Shown one piece after another: positions 1-6,418 of a DNA stretch of 11,948 nt. Below the pieces are notes generated by a model. It saw nothing but the letters and a program-made list of their open reading frames with translations. It searched no databases and had not been told where the DNA came from. Source of the stretch: JAVBOV01 sp031550205 (lineage in GTDB: Bacteria > Pseudomonadota > Alphaproteobacteria > RF32 > CAG-239); NCBI GenBank assembly GCA_031550205.1, contig JAVBOV010000009.1, positions 1 to 11,948 on the forward strand. Direction: 5' to 3'. Both the position numbers and the translations under genes were made by a program. Every line of letters starts with the position of its first letter. The stretch's first letter is position 1.

Positions 1-88
1 AAGTTAAAAAACAGTTCTTTATTTGTTCTTTTTATATTGACTTCTTTTTTTAATGTTGTAGGCTGTCTGTTATGGAGAGGTTTTTCTT

Positions 89-715
89 ATGATTGCGAAG
101 CTTAAGGGGATTATTGATTATATTGGCGAGGACAGCTGCATTGTTGATGTTAACGGCGTGGGATATTTGGTGTTTGCTTCCGCCAAGACTTTGGGGCGGC
201 TTAACAAAAACGAGCCGGCAAATCTGTTGATTGAGACCATTGTCAGGGAAGACAGTTTTTCTTTATATGGTTTTTATGATGCTTTGGAAAAAAGCTGGTT
301 TGCAACGCTTACCAAGGTTCAGGGTGTGGGGCCTAAGGTTTGTTTGAGCATTTTATCGGCGCTTTCACCGATTGATTTAAGCAATGCCATTGCGGCGCAG
401 GATAAGGCGTCTTTCACCAGAGCTAACGGTGTGGGGCCAAAGCTGGCGGTGAGAATCGTGACCGAGCTGAAAGACAAGATTGTGAGCATTCCGGTGGCGG
501 ATTTTGACCACGAGGTGGTGGCTTATCAAGATAATAATTTGGCCAGAGATGAGACTCCGGCGAGAATGGAAGATGCGATTTCGGCTTTGGTTAACTTGGG
601 TTATCAGAGGCTGGATGCTTATAAAGCAGTGAACAAAGTTTTGAAAAATGTTCCTGATGCCGATGTTTCAGGTATAATAAGATTGGCCTTAAAAGAATTT
701 GTGAAGGAAAAGTGA
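89..715 (+). CDS. ruvA: RuvA, Holliday junction branch migration subunit
   Basis: RuvA binds the four-way Holliday junction as a tetramer and loads the RuvB motor on it during recombination and repair. The 208-residue product is close to the usual 200 or so. Residues 1-65 fit the N-terminal OB fold (it opens MIAKLKGIIDYIGEDSCIV). Two helix-hairpin-helix motifs follow, VQGVGPKV near residue 77 and ANGVGPKLAVRIVTELK near 112. The C-terminal RuvB-contacting domain (about 153-208) contains ALVNLGYQRLDAYKAV, as expected. The ATG has a GGAGAGG ribosome binding site at 74-80. ruvB follows after a family A palindrome, and the left arm of that repeat covers the ruvA stop codon. ruvC, often upstream in alphaproteobacteria, would lie outside the window. 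Identification is secure. Confidence 0.97.
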   Translation: MIAKLKGIIDYIGEDSCIVDVNGVGYLVFASAKTLGRLNKNEPANLLIETIVREDSFSLYGFYDALEKSWFATLTKVQGVGPKVCLSILSALSPIDLSNAIAAQDKASFTRANGVGPKLAVRIVTELKDKIVSIPVADFDHEVVAYQDNNLARDETPARMEDAISALVNLGYQRLDAYKAVNKVLKNVPDADVSGIIRLALKEFVKEK

Positions 716-830
716 TTTTATGGGGCAACTAATCGCAAAAAAGCAGTGCTCAGATACTCATGTACTAAAGTGTACACTCCGTTCTTGCGCGCTGTTTTTT
801 GCTTCTATTTGCCTCCCTAAAATCACTTTT
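708..830. repeat. Family A palindromic element, copy 1 (ruvA-ruvB gap)
   Basis: A 123-bp imperfect palindrome. The outer 13 bases AAAAGTGATTTTA (708-720) are the exact reverse complement of 818-830. Inside them GGGGCAACTAATCGCAAAAA pairs imperfectly with TTTTTTGCTTCTATTTGCC. The core TCATGTAC...GTACACT is at 758-778, with the 10-bp dyad AGTGTACACT at 769-778. The left arm includes the last lysine codon and TGA stop of ruvA, and the right arm ends just before the ruvB ribosome binding site. Four other copies occur at 2290, 4948, 5845 and 9341. Confidence 0.9.
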
Positions 831-833
831 GTT

Positions 834-840
834 AAGGGAG
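834..840 (+). promoter_or_regulatory. Ribosome binding site that decides the ruvB start
   Basis: AAGGGAG lies 7 bases before GTG at 848 but only 1 base before the in-frame TTG at 842. The spacing selects GTG 848. It sits directly outside the right arm of palindrome copy 1, so folding of that arm need not hide it. Confidence 0.7.
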
Positions 841-847
841 TTTGGTA

Positions 848-1891
848 GTGGAAGAACGTGTGGTCAGTCCGAAAAAACAAGAGGAAGACGAGAGAGAGTT
901 TAATGCTCCGGTTAACCTGCGGCCGCAGACGCTGTGCGATTTTGTGGGGCAGCGCCAGGTTTGCGAGAATTTGAAAGTTTTTATTGAGGCGGCCAAGAAA
1001 AGAAAAGAGGCTTTGGATCATGTGCTGTTGTTTGGCCCTCCGGGGCTTGGCAAAACCACGCTGGCTTCAATTGTGGCAAAGGAGTTAGGAGTTGGTTTCA
1101 GAGCCACCTCGGCGCCGATGATTACAAAATCGGGCGATTTGGCGGCGATTTTGACCAACTTGGAGCCGAATGACGTTTTGTTTATTGATGAAATTCACCG
1201 TCTTTCTCCAGCCATTGAAGAAGTTTTATATTCGGCCATGGAAGATTTTCAGCTTGATTTGATTATCGGCGAAGGTCCTTCAGCCCGCTCGGTTAAGATA
1301 GATTTGCAGCCGTTTACATTAGTGGGGGCAACCACCCGTTCCGGTCTTTTGACCACGCCGCTTAGAGAGCGCTTCGGCATTCCGCTGCGTTTGGACTTTT
1401 ATTCTCCGGAAGAGTTGATGCAGATTGTGCTGCGCGGCACATCACTTTTGGGTATGCCGATTTCAAAGGAAGGTGCGCACGAAATTGCCAAGCGCTCTCG
1501 CGGAACGCCGCGTGTGGCCGGGCGTTTGATGCGCCGCGTGCGCGATTTTGGCGCCATGGGCGAATCAGGAGTGATTGATAATAAAATTGCCGATACGGCT
1601 TTGCGGCGTTTGGACGTTGATAATTACGGATTGGATGCTTTTGACCGTAAGTATTTGAACTGTATTGCACAAAACTACGGCGGCGGCCCGGTGGGAGCGG
1701 ATACTTTGGCGGCGGCGCTTTCCGAAGAGCGTGACACCATTGAAGAAGTGATTGAACCGTTTTTGTTAAAGCTCGGTTTTTTGCAAAGAACGCCGCGCGG
1801 CAGGGTGATTTCAGACTTGGGGTGCGAATATTTGGGGATTGCTAAGAAGAAAGTTGTGAAAGTTCAAATGGATTTGTTGGAAGAAGATTAA
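848..1891 (+). CDS. ruvB: RuvB, Holliday junction branch migration ATPase
   Basis: RuvB is the AAA+ hexameric motor that pumps DNA through the RuvA-bound Holliday junction. With the GTG start the protein is 347 residues, normal for the family. Walker A GPPGLGKTT is at about 63-71 and Walker B with FIDEIHRL at about 112-119. The sensor region GATTRSGLLTTPLRERFG contains the arginine finger. The C-terminal winged-helix domain ends in the typical pattern around EPFLLKLGFLQRTPRGR. An upstream in-frame TTG (842) would add two residues but is too close to the Shine-Dalgarno sequence. The stop at 1889-1891 overlaps the ybgC ribosome binding site, so ruvB and ybgC are probably cotranscribed. Confidence 0.97.
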   Translation: MEERVVSPKKQEEDEREFNAPVNLRPQTLCDFVGQRQVCENLKVFIEAAKKRKEALDHVLLFGPPGLGKTTLASIVAKELGVGFRATSAPMITKSGDLAAILTNLEPNDVLFIDEIHRLSPAIEEVLYSAMEDFQLDLIIGEGPSARSVKIDLQPFTLVGATTRSGLLTTPLRERFGIPLRLDFYSPEELMQIVLRGTSLLGMPISKEGAHEIAKRSRGTPRVAGRLMRRVRDFGAMGESGVIDNKIADTALRRLDVDNYGLDAFDRKYLNCIAQNYGGGPVGADTLAAALSEERDTIEEVIEPFLLKLGFLQRTPRGRVISDLGCEYLGIAKKKVVKVQMDLLEED

Positions 1892-1903
1892 GGAGATGAG
1901 TAA

Positions 1904-2305
1904 GTGAGTGAAGTTTTTAAATTGCCGGTTAGAATTTATTATGAAGATACGGATGCGGGCGGAGTGGTTTATTATGCCAACTATCTGCGTTATGCCGAGC
2001 GGGCCAGAACCGAGTTTTTGCGCTATCATGGTTTTGAGCAAAAAGAAGGCATGGATTTGGAAGAAAAATTTGGATTTATGGTGCGCCATGTGGAAGTTGA
2101 TTATAAACTGCCGGCGGTTTTGGATGATTTGATTCACGTTTCATGCCAGGTGATTGAGGCTAAAGGGGCTTCCTGCAAAATTAAGCAGGAGATTATCCGC
2201 GGTGAGGAGCTTTTGGTTTCACTCAATGTGGAAGTGGTTTATGTGAGCTATGCCAAGAAAAGGCCTACCCGCATTCCGCCGGAGATGATGGAAAAGTTCG
2301 TATAA
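1904..2305 (+). CDS. ybgC: YbgC-type acyl-CoA thioesterase
   Basis: This is a hotdog-fold (4HBT) thioesterase; the E. coli homologue hydrolyses acyl-CoAs and is the first gene of the tol-pal cluster. The 133-residue product carries the signature YYEDTDAGGVVYYANY (12-27), and Asp17 corresponds to the catalytic aspartate. The position that is histidine in E. coli (VVYHASY) is tyrosine here (Tyr24), a substitution that I believe also occurs in other alphaproteobacterial homologues. The start is GTG with AAGGAG at 1890-1895, 8 bases upstream, only 12 bases after ruvB. The end of the gene (EKFV, stop TAA at 2303) lies in the left arm of palindrome copy 2. Placement between ruvB and tolQ is the standard alphaproteobacterial order. 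Confidence 0.94.
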   Translation: MSEVFKLPVRIYYEDTDAGGVVYYANYLRYAERARTEFLRYHGFEQKEGMDLEEKFGFMVRHVEVDYKLPAVLDDLIHVSCQVIEAKGASCKIKQEIIRGEELLVSLNVEVVYVSYAKKRPTRIPPEMMEKFV

Positions 2306-2420
2306 TGGTCGATTAATACAGATTTTTCAGAGATAAGAAAAATTCATGTACTGAAGTGTACACTAAAATTTTTCTCACTCCTCAAATCTTATTACTCGAC
2401 TCATTCTCCGAACTTTTCGG
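2290..2420. repeat. Family A palindromic element, copy 2 (ybgC 3' end)
   Basis: About 131 bp. The core with ATGTACTGAAGTGTACACT is at 2344-2364, flanked by paired AAAAATT and AATTTTT tracts. The arms pair over GTCGAtTAATA...AGATTT, and the outermost AAAAGTTCG (2292-2300, coding ybgC) pairs with CGAACTTTT (2409-2417). The right arm is thus an inverted copy of the 3' end of ybgC. The same 3' end reappears in direct orientation just outside (2419-2440). Confidence 0.83.
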
Positions 2421-2440
2421 AAAAATTCGTATGATGGTCG
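2419..2440 (+). repeat. Direct repeat of the ybgC 3' end
   Basis: The 22 bases at 2419-2440 match 2290-2311 at 20 of 22 positions (GGAAAA, G or A, TTCGTAT, A or G, ATGGTCG). The first copy is the last coding bases and stop of ybgC. The second is non-coding, on the far side of palindrome copy 2. It looks like a duplication linked to insertion of the element. Confidence 0.75.
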
Positions 2441-2459
2441 CTGATATGGCTATATAGCA

Positions 2460-2547
2460 CTGGATTCCAGATAAAATTTTGCAATTTTTTTATCTCTGCT
2501 CCTTGCAGTCGACAGAGAAAAATTGCAAAATTTTTCTGGAATGACAA
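2460..2547. repeat. Family B palindromic repeat, copy 1
   Basis: A long hairpin. TTCCAGATAAAATTTTGCAA on the left pairs with TTGCAAAATTTTTCTGGAA on the right, continuing to ATCTCTG and CAGAG. The loop contains CTCCTTGCAGTCGAC. Ends are CTGGATTCCA and CTGGAATGACAAT. A second copy with the same loop and ends but different stem sequence is at 6835-6922. Confidence 0.8.
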
Positions 2548-2680
2548 TTAAAGCGAAAAAACTATTCGCGAATCGGATAGAGTTAATTGAATCTTTAAAT
2601 ATTTGTGGTAGATTGCGGGCAAGAGTCTGCAATTGGGGTGCTATAAAGCGCCCGGAGTGTACAACGGCTGAGAGAAACAG
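2548..2680 (+). other. Non-coding stretch with three small hairpins
   Basis: No convincing gene lies here. Three compact hairpins occur in a row: CTATTCG/CGGATAG with loop CGAAT (2562-2580, one G-U pair), ATTGCGGGC/GTCTGCAAT with loop AAGA (2612-2633, two G-U pairs), and GGGTGCT/AGCGCCC with loop ATAA (2636-2653, one G-U pair). The G-U pairs form only in the transcript of the plus strand, which hints at a structured RNA. I do not recognise tRNA, SRP, RNase P or 6S signatures. A small open frame across it is made largely of repeat sequence. Confidence 0.35.
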
Positions 2681-2748
2681 CGTCATCCTGAATTTATTTC
2701 AGGATCTCCCTTAGATTGAGGAGATGCTGAAATAAATTCAGCATGACG
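2681..2748. repeat. Family C palindromic repeat upstream of tolQ
   Basis: A near-perfect 68-bp hairpin: CGTCAT and CTGAATTTATTTCAG (2688-2702) pair with CTGAAATAAATTCAG (2727-2741) and ATGACG, and inner ATCTCC pairs with GGAGAT. The TCATCCTGAA...TTCAGCATGA pattern is a widespread dispersed intergenic repeat type in bacteria. There is no uridine run, so it is not a typical intrinsic terminator. Confidence 0.85.
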
Positions 2749-2788
2749 GTTGTTTCGGCCGGTAGATAAATGCTCTATTTGTTTTTTT

Positions 2789-2795
2789 AGGAAGG
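2789..2795 (+). promoter_or_regulatory. Ribosome binding site that decides the tolQ start
   Basis: AGGAAGG ends 1 base before ATG 2797 and 7 bases before ATG 2803. The second ATG is therefore the better start. Confidence 0.65.
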
Positions 2796-2802
2796 TATGG
2801 AA

Positions 2803-3549
2803 ATGGAAACGCAAGCATTAAACGATGTGGTGAACACGGCTCAACACATGTCTATTTTTGATTTGATATGGTCGGCCGATTTTATTATTAAGCTGGTGGT
2901 GGCGGGGCTTTTGTTTGCCTCGGTTTGGACATGGGCCATTATCATTGAAAAAGTGGGCACGCTTCGCCAGATTAAAAATCTTTCAAAGAGTTTTGAAGAC
3001 AAGTTTTGGTCGGGAGGTTCTTTGGAAAAGCTTTATGACGCTATCGGCAACAAGCCGCGTGACCCGATGTCAACCATGTTTGTGGCAGCCATGAAGGAAT
3101 GGAAAAGAACCAATATTCTAAAATCTAAGACTGACCGCGGTCTGCGCGGAGTTACTCTGCAGCAGCGTATTGAAAAAGCAATGGGCGTGGCGATGGACAA
3201 GGAATTGGATATTCTTGAAACCCGTATGGGTTTTTTGGCTTCTACCGGCTCGGTTTCGCCGTTTGTGGGCTTGTTCGGAACGGTTTGGGGAATTATGAAC
3301 AGCTTTTCAGCCATGGGTTTGAGCCATAACAATTCTTTGGCAACAATCGCGCCCGGTATTGCCGAGGCTTTGTTTACCACGGCTTTGGGCTTGGTGGCGG
3401 CGATTCCGGCTGTGGTAGCATATAATAAAATTTCTTCAGACATTGACCGTTATGCCAGAAAGCTTGAAAATTTTATGACCGAGTTCGGCACAATTTTATC
3501 AAGAGAGATTGACGACACCGCAATTAAAGCCGAGATGGCCGGAGAATAA
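2803..3549 (+). CDS. tolQ: TolQ, proton-channel subunit of the Tol complex
   Basis: TolQ is the inner-membrane protein of the MotA/TolQ/ExbB family that, with TolR, converts proton motive force into movement of TolA for outer-membrane constriction. From ATG 2803 it is 248 residues. Three membrane segments are visible: about 27-48, 143-165 (GFLASTGSVSPFVGLFGTVW) and 184-206 (PGIAEALFTTALGLVAAIPA). A large cytoplasmic loop lies between the first and second. The FVGLFGTVWGIMNSF and GIAEAL motifs are diagnostic. TolR starts two bases after the stop, so the genes are translationally linked. The context with ybgC, tolR and tolA favours TolQ over ExbB. An upstream ATG at 2797 would add two residues. 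Confidence 0.95.
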   Translation: METQALNDVVNTAQHMSIFDLIWSADFIIKLVVAGLLFASVWTWAIIIEKVGTLRQIKNLSKSFEDKFWSGGSLEKLYDAIGNKPRDPMSTMFVAAMKEWKRTNILKSKTDRGLRGVTLQQRIEKAMGVAMDKELDILETRMGFLASTGSVSPFVGLFGTVWGIMNSFSAMGLSHNNSLATIAPGIAEALFTTALGLVAAIPAVVAYNKISSDIDRYARKLENFMTEFGTILSREIDDTAIKAEMAGE

Positions 3550-3551
3550 AA

Positions 3552-3995
3552 ATGGATTTTGGCAGAACCACAGGCAGAAGTTCGCAGCGCTCAAGAAGAG
3601 CCAAGTCTGACATTAACATGACGCCGATGATTGACGTGATGTTGGTGCTGTTGATTATCTTTATGGTGGCGGCGCCGCTGATGACCTCCGGCATATCTTT
3701 GGATTTGCCCAAAGTCGGCGGCAAGAGTCTGGAAGGTGAGGATACCTCGATTAATATCAGCGTGGATAAGGAAGGCTATTATTACATTGGCGAAGACGAA
3801 ATTCCGGCTGACAAAATTGTGGAAAAGCTGAACGCCATTAACCGTCAAAATGACACTTTGACGGTGACAATTTCCGGGGATACGGCCTCGGAATATGGCA
3901 GAGTTATCGGCTTGATGGCGCTGTTGAAAGAAGCCGGTTTTGAAAAGGTCGGCTTGAAAACGGATGCTAAACTTCCCGGCGGAAAGAAGAAATAA
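3552..3995 (+). CDS. tolR: TolR, proton-channel subunit of the Tol complex
   Basis: TolR belongs to the ExbD/TolR family. It has 147 residues, a short cytoplasmic N-terminus and one membrane helix at about 27-47, followed by a periplasmic domain. The motif INMTPMIDVMLVLL carries Asp28, which aligns with the proton-carrying aspartate of E. coli TolR (Asp23). DLPK follows the helix as in the family, and the C-terminal region has the fold-typical VGLKTDA. GGAG at 3541-3544, inside the end of tolQ, serves as ribosome binding site. The gene lies between tolQ and tolA with gaps of 2 and 5 bases, as in a compact operon. Confidence 0.95.
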   Translation: MDFGRTTGRSSQRSRRAKSDINMTPMIDVMLVLLIIFMVAAPLMTSGISLDLPKVGGKSLEGEDTSINISVDKEGYYYIGEDEIPADKIVEKLNAINRQNDTLTVTISGDTASEYGRVIGLMALLKEAGFEKVGLKTDAKLPGGKKK

Positions 3996-4000
3996 GGGTA

Positions 4001-4954
4001 ATGAAAAATTCTCTTTACAAATCTTTGGCGTTGCATGTTGCAGTATTTATTATACTGATAATTGATTTGCCGTTTTTATCAGGGCAGAGAGATGATGTTA
4101 TGCAAGTGCCGATTATTGTGGATTTGAAAGATATTAAAATTTCAGAAATGACCAACCTGCCGCCTAAGGCCAAATTTGGTAAGGAAGACAAGGAAGCAAA
4201 CCAGGTTAAGAGAAAGATAGAAGAGGCTTATACGCCGCCGGAAACCAAACCGGAGGCGGCAAAACCCGAACCTAAACAGGAAAAAACGGAAAAAGTTCCG
4301 GAATCGGTGCCGGTGCCGGAAGATAAGCCGACGCTGCCCAAGCAGGATTATTTGGAAGCGCCGAAGCCTTCTGCCAAACCTAAAGCGCCAACCCCGGTGC
4401 CGTCTAAAAAGCCGACGCCGCCCAAAAGCGAACCTAAGAAAGCAGATGCCAAAAAAACAGCGGAAGACAAAAGCAAACCCGAGCTGGCGAATCCTTTGAA
4501 GAGCTTGCTGGCTTCAGTTGACGCAATGGAAAAAAACATCGGCAGCGCCAATCAGAGCGCAACCATTAAGGAAGGCACGGCAGTCAGTAATATGGGGGTT
4601 GAAGGCGGTGTGGGCGGAAGCTACTTTTCTGAGCTTTCAATTTCAGAACTGGATGCAATTGCCGGTCGTTTGCGCGCCTGTTGGAACTTGGACCCGGGGG
4701 CGATGGGTATTGAGGATATGGTGGTGGAAATAAGGGCGTTTTTGAACCAAGACGGTACGGTTAAAGATGTTAAGATTCTAAACACATCAAGATATAATTC
4801 AGACAACCATTTCCGCTCGGTGGCAGACAGTGCAAAACGCGCGGTGTATATCTGCGCGCCGTATGCAATTTTTGCAGAAAGATATCAGGACAAGTATGAT
4901 AAGTGGAAGGTGTTGTATTTACGCTTTAATCCACTCGACGGTAATATAAATTGA
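4001..4954 (+). CDS. tolA: TolA, periplasm-spanning Tol protein
   Basis: TolA links the TolQR motor to Pal/TolB at the outer membrane. The 317-residue product has an N-terminal signal-anchor helix at about 8-27, and SLALH at 8-12 matches the SxxxH motif that contacts TolQR in E. coli. A Pro/Lys/Glu-rich spacer covers about 78-162. The C-terminal domain (209-311) resembles the TolA/TonB C-terminal fold: IAGRLRACWNLD, then VEIRAFLNQDGTVKDVKIL, then SAKRAVYICAPY. Cys227 and Cys285 could form the periplasmic disulfide of TolA C-domains. The spacer is low-complexity and poorly alignable. The TGA stop is inside the left arm of palindrome copy 3. tolB and pal do not follow here. Confidence 0.93.
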   Translation: MKNSLYKSLALHVAVFIILIIDLPFLSGQRDDVMQVPIIVDLKDIKISEMTNLPPKAKFGKEDKEANQVKRKIEEAYTPPETKPEAAKPEPKQEKTEKVPESVPVPEDKPTLPKQDYLEAPKPSAKPKAPTPVPSKKPTPPKSEPKKADAKKTAEDKSKPELANPLKSLLASVDAMEKNIGSANQSATIKEGTAVSNMGVEGGVGGSYFSELSISELDAIAGRLRACWNLDPGAMGIEDMVVEIRAFLNQDGTVKDVKILNTSRYNSDNHFRSVADSAKRAVYICAPYAIFAERYQDKYDKWKVLYLRFNPLDGNIN

Positions 4955-5070
4955 TTTTATAGGGCATCTAATCGCAATTTTGCGAGATTTCGAAAATTCA
5001 TGTACTAAAGTGTACACTAAAATTTTCTCAACTCTTAAATTGCTTCTATCTGCTCCTCTAAAATCAATTT
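4948..5070. repeat. Family A palindromic element, copy 3 (tolA 3' end)
   Basis: 123 bp, the same length as copy 1. Outer AAATTGATTTTA (4948-4959, containing the tolA stop) is the exact reverse complement of 5059-5070. Next, GGGCATCTAATCGCAATTT pairs imperfectly with AAATTGCTTCTATCTGC. AAAATT and AATTTT flank the core (4998-5018), which is identical to that of copy 1. The arms are the best match to the shared consensus. Confidence 0.9.
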
Positions 5071-5080
5071 CTGGACATGA

Positions 5081-5103
5081 TTTGATTTTATAGCTAGTCT
5101 AAT
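5081..5103 (+). repeat. Partial direct repeat of the copy 3 left end
   Basis: TTTGATTTTATAG followed by TCTAAT at 5081-5103 repeats the left boundary of copy 3 (about 4950-4971, TTGATTTTATAG...TCTAAT) on the outer side of its right arm. It is either a decayed second element or a duplication linked to insertion, as seen at copy 2. Confidence 0.5.
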
Positions 5104-5125
5104 GTGATTGTAATGGAGATTTATT

Positions 5126-5845
5126 TTGGCAGATGTAGTTAAGAAAATATCGGTTATAAAAGTTTTTAAGGATGCTTTTCTTTATATGGAGAGCCAGTGG
5201 AAGCCGATGCTGCTTTTCATGTTTGTCCACTTTTTGATTTGCGCTTTGAGCGATGTTTTGGATGGGCCTTCCGGTAGGTTTTTTTGGGTGGCTGCCGCCG
5301 CATATTATGTTTTTTTAGTATATTTCTTTCGCTGCTACTTTAACCGTAAACCATATTTTTTGCTTAAGGTGGTGGTGGGTTCGCTTGGCCCATCGCTTAA
5401 GATTATTTTGCTTTCCGTGGCGTTTGTGGTGCTTCTGACTTTGCTGCCTTTTGTGCCTTTTTTCTTGGGACTGACGGACGAAAACCCCGATAAGTATATT
5501 CAGTTTGTTAGAGATTATGTGCAAAACAGCGGCGCATTTTCTTTGATTTTGAGCCTTTTGATGCTTTTGGCGGCGCCGGTTTTGTTTTATGCGCCGATAA
5601 TGGCTTGGCTGTCTTCAATTTTGGGACGTTCCGGTTCCTTAAAAAATGCATATAACCGCACGCAGGGAAATTATTGGCAGTTTTTAGAAATTGCTTTTTT
5701 GATGAATCTGCCGGTGGTGGTTTTCAGCCAGCTGGAGATTAACTGGAATATTAACGACTTGATTATTTGGTTTTTGGTTTCGCCATTGATGATTTATTTT
5801 AATGTGGTGTTTGCCAAGATATATGATTTTTTCTTTTTAGAGTAA
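5126..5845 (+). CDS. Six-helix inner-membrane protein of unknown function
   Basis: I do not recognise this 239-residue protein. It is strongly hydrophobic, with likely membrane segments at about 28-45, 52-69, 92-116, 137-166, 186-203 and 211-233, and a polar loop at 117-136 (DENPDKYIQFVRDYVQNSG). There is no signal peptide, enzyme motif or transporter signature. It could belong to the loose group of DUF or YciC-like membrane proteins, but this is only a general resemblance. The start is TTG with GGAG at 5115-5118, 7 bases upstream. It occupies the place where tolB would be expected after tolA. Palindromes abut it on both sides: copy 3 upstream, and copy 4 starting at its last base. Confidence 0.8.
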   Translation: MADVVKKISVIKVFKDAFLYMESQWKPMLLFMFVHFLICALSDVLDGPSGRFFWVAAAAYYVFLVYFFRCYFNRKPYFLLKVVVGSLGPSLKIILLSVAFVVLLTLLPFVPFFLGLTDENPDKYIQFVRDYVQNSGAFSLILSLLMLLAAPVLFYAPIMAWLSSILGRSGSLKNAYNRTQGNYWQFLEIAFLMNLPVVVFSQLEINWNINDLIIWFLVSPLMIYFNVVFAKIYDFFFLE

Positions 5846-5962
5846 TTACTGTTTTATAGAGTATCTGTCGTTCGTTCCGGTGCTCGAAACTCATGTACCA
5901 AAGCGTACGCTTAAGTTTCTGCGCTCCGTGCTCACTTCCATCTATCTCTCTAAAACAGTAAT
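5845..5962. repeat. Family A palindromic element, copy 4
   Basis: 118 bp, starting at the last base of the TAA stop of the upstream gene. Outer ATTACTGTTTTA (5845-5856) is the exact reverse complement of 5951-5962 although it differs from the outer arms of copies 1 to 3. The core at 5891-5911 has changed to ATGTACCAAAGCGTACGCT. The central decamer is AGCGTACGCT instead of AGTGTACACT, still a perfect palindrome. GAAACT and AGTTTC flank it. Confidence 0.88.
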
Positions 5963-6047
5963 CTTAGATATTTTTTATTGATATTTTTTGAAAAATGGAT
6001 ATATTGTGGAAAGTTAAAAATTATTGTTAAATTAAAATTTAATCTAT

Positions 6048-6404
6048 ATGGGAAATATTATTTATCTTGTGGTGTTTGTCGGGCTTATCTTTTTCTTGTT
6101 TTTGCTGGAATATCTTTTCGGCGCTAAGGAAATTATTAAGGGCTCGGCCGAGCATAGAAATGTTTATGAACATTTTTTGCAGATGAAAAGAGATGATAAG
6201 ATATTGGCGTATGGTCAATATTTTGTGGTTACGAGAAGTAAAAACAATTCATGTGATGTGTTTCTTGGCCATGTGACCAAAGATGATGAGGGTTTTGTGG
6301 TTTTTAAAATTAACACGTGGATGACATTTGTCAGGAAAATGCGTACACCAAATGGAAGTTTGTGGCTGTTTTGCCTGTTTGGCGCGGTTTTGGTTCGTAA
6401 TTAA
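6048..6404 (+). CDS. Small membrane-anchored protein, unknown
   Basis: 118 residues, not recognised. An N-terminal helix at about 4-25 (YLVVFVGLIFFLFLLEYLF) would anchor it in the membrane. The remainder is a soluble part of about 90 residues with alternating hydrophobic pattern (ILAYGQYFVVTRS, CDVFLGHV) ending in a second hydrophobic patch (LWLFCLFGAVLV, about 105-116). No Shine-Dalgarno sequence precedes the ATG: the leader is AT-rich (AAATTTAATCTAT). The following gene starts 14 bases after the stop with a similar leader, so the two may form a pair. Coding status rests on length, a sensible membrane topology and the preceding AT-rich intergenic sequence. Confidence 0.6.
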   Translation: MGNIIYLVVFVGLIFFLFLLEYLFGAKEIIKGSAEHRNVYEHFLQMKRDDKILAYGQYFVVTRSKNNSCDVFLGHVTKDDEGFVVFKINTWMTFVRKMRTPNGSLWLFCLFGAVLVRN

Positions 6405-6418
6405 AAAAACAAATTTAT

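Noticed and set aside
1..108. Open frame running in from the left edge and overlapping the ruvA start
   Set aside because: The 35 hydrophobic codons do not resemble the end of RuvC or any known protein; the stretch is AT-rich and may be plain intergenic sequence. A TTGACT at 37-42 has no matching -10.
708..830. Family A elements as intrinsic terminators
   Set aside because: The stems are long but imperfect, with no T run after them. Copy 1 separates ruvA and ruvB, which are normally cotranscribed, and copy 5 lies inside a coding gene.
758..1021. Minus-strand open frame over palindrome copy 1 and the ruvB start
   Set aside because: It overlaps ruvB and the repeat and has no family motif.
2548..2680. 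tRNA, SRP RNA or RNase P RNA in the ybgC-tolQ gap
   Set aside because: No cloverleaf, TTCGAATC arm, SRP tetraloop motif or RNase P signature could be found.
2523..2714. Open frame of 63 codons between ybgC and tolQ
   Set aside because: It begins in the family B repeat and ends in the family C repeat (NSVILNLFQDLP is a typical translation of such repeats), and it has no ribosome binding site.
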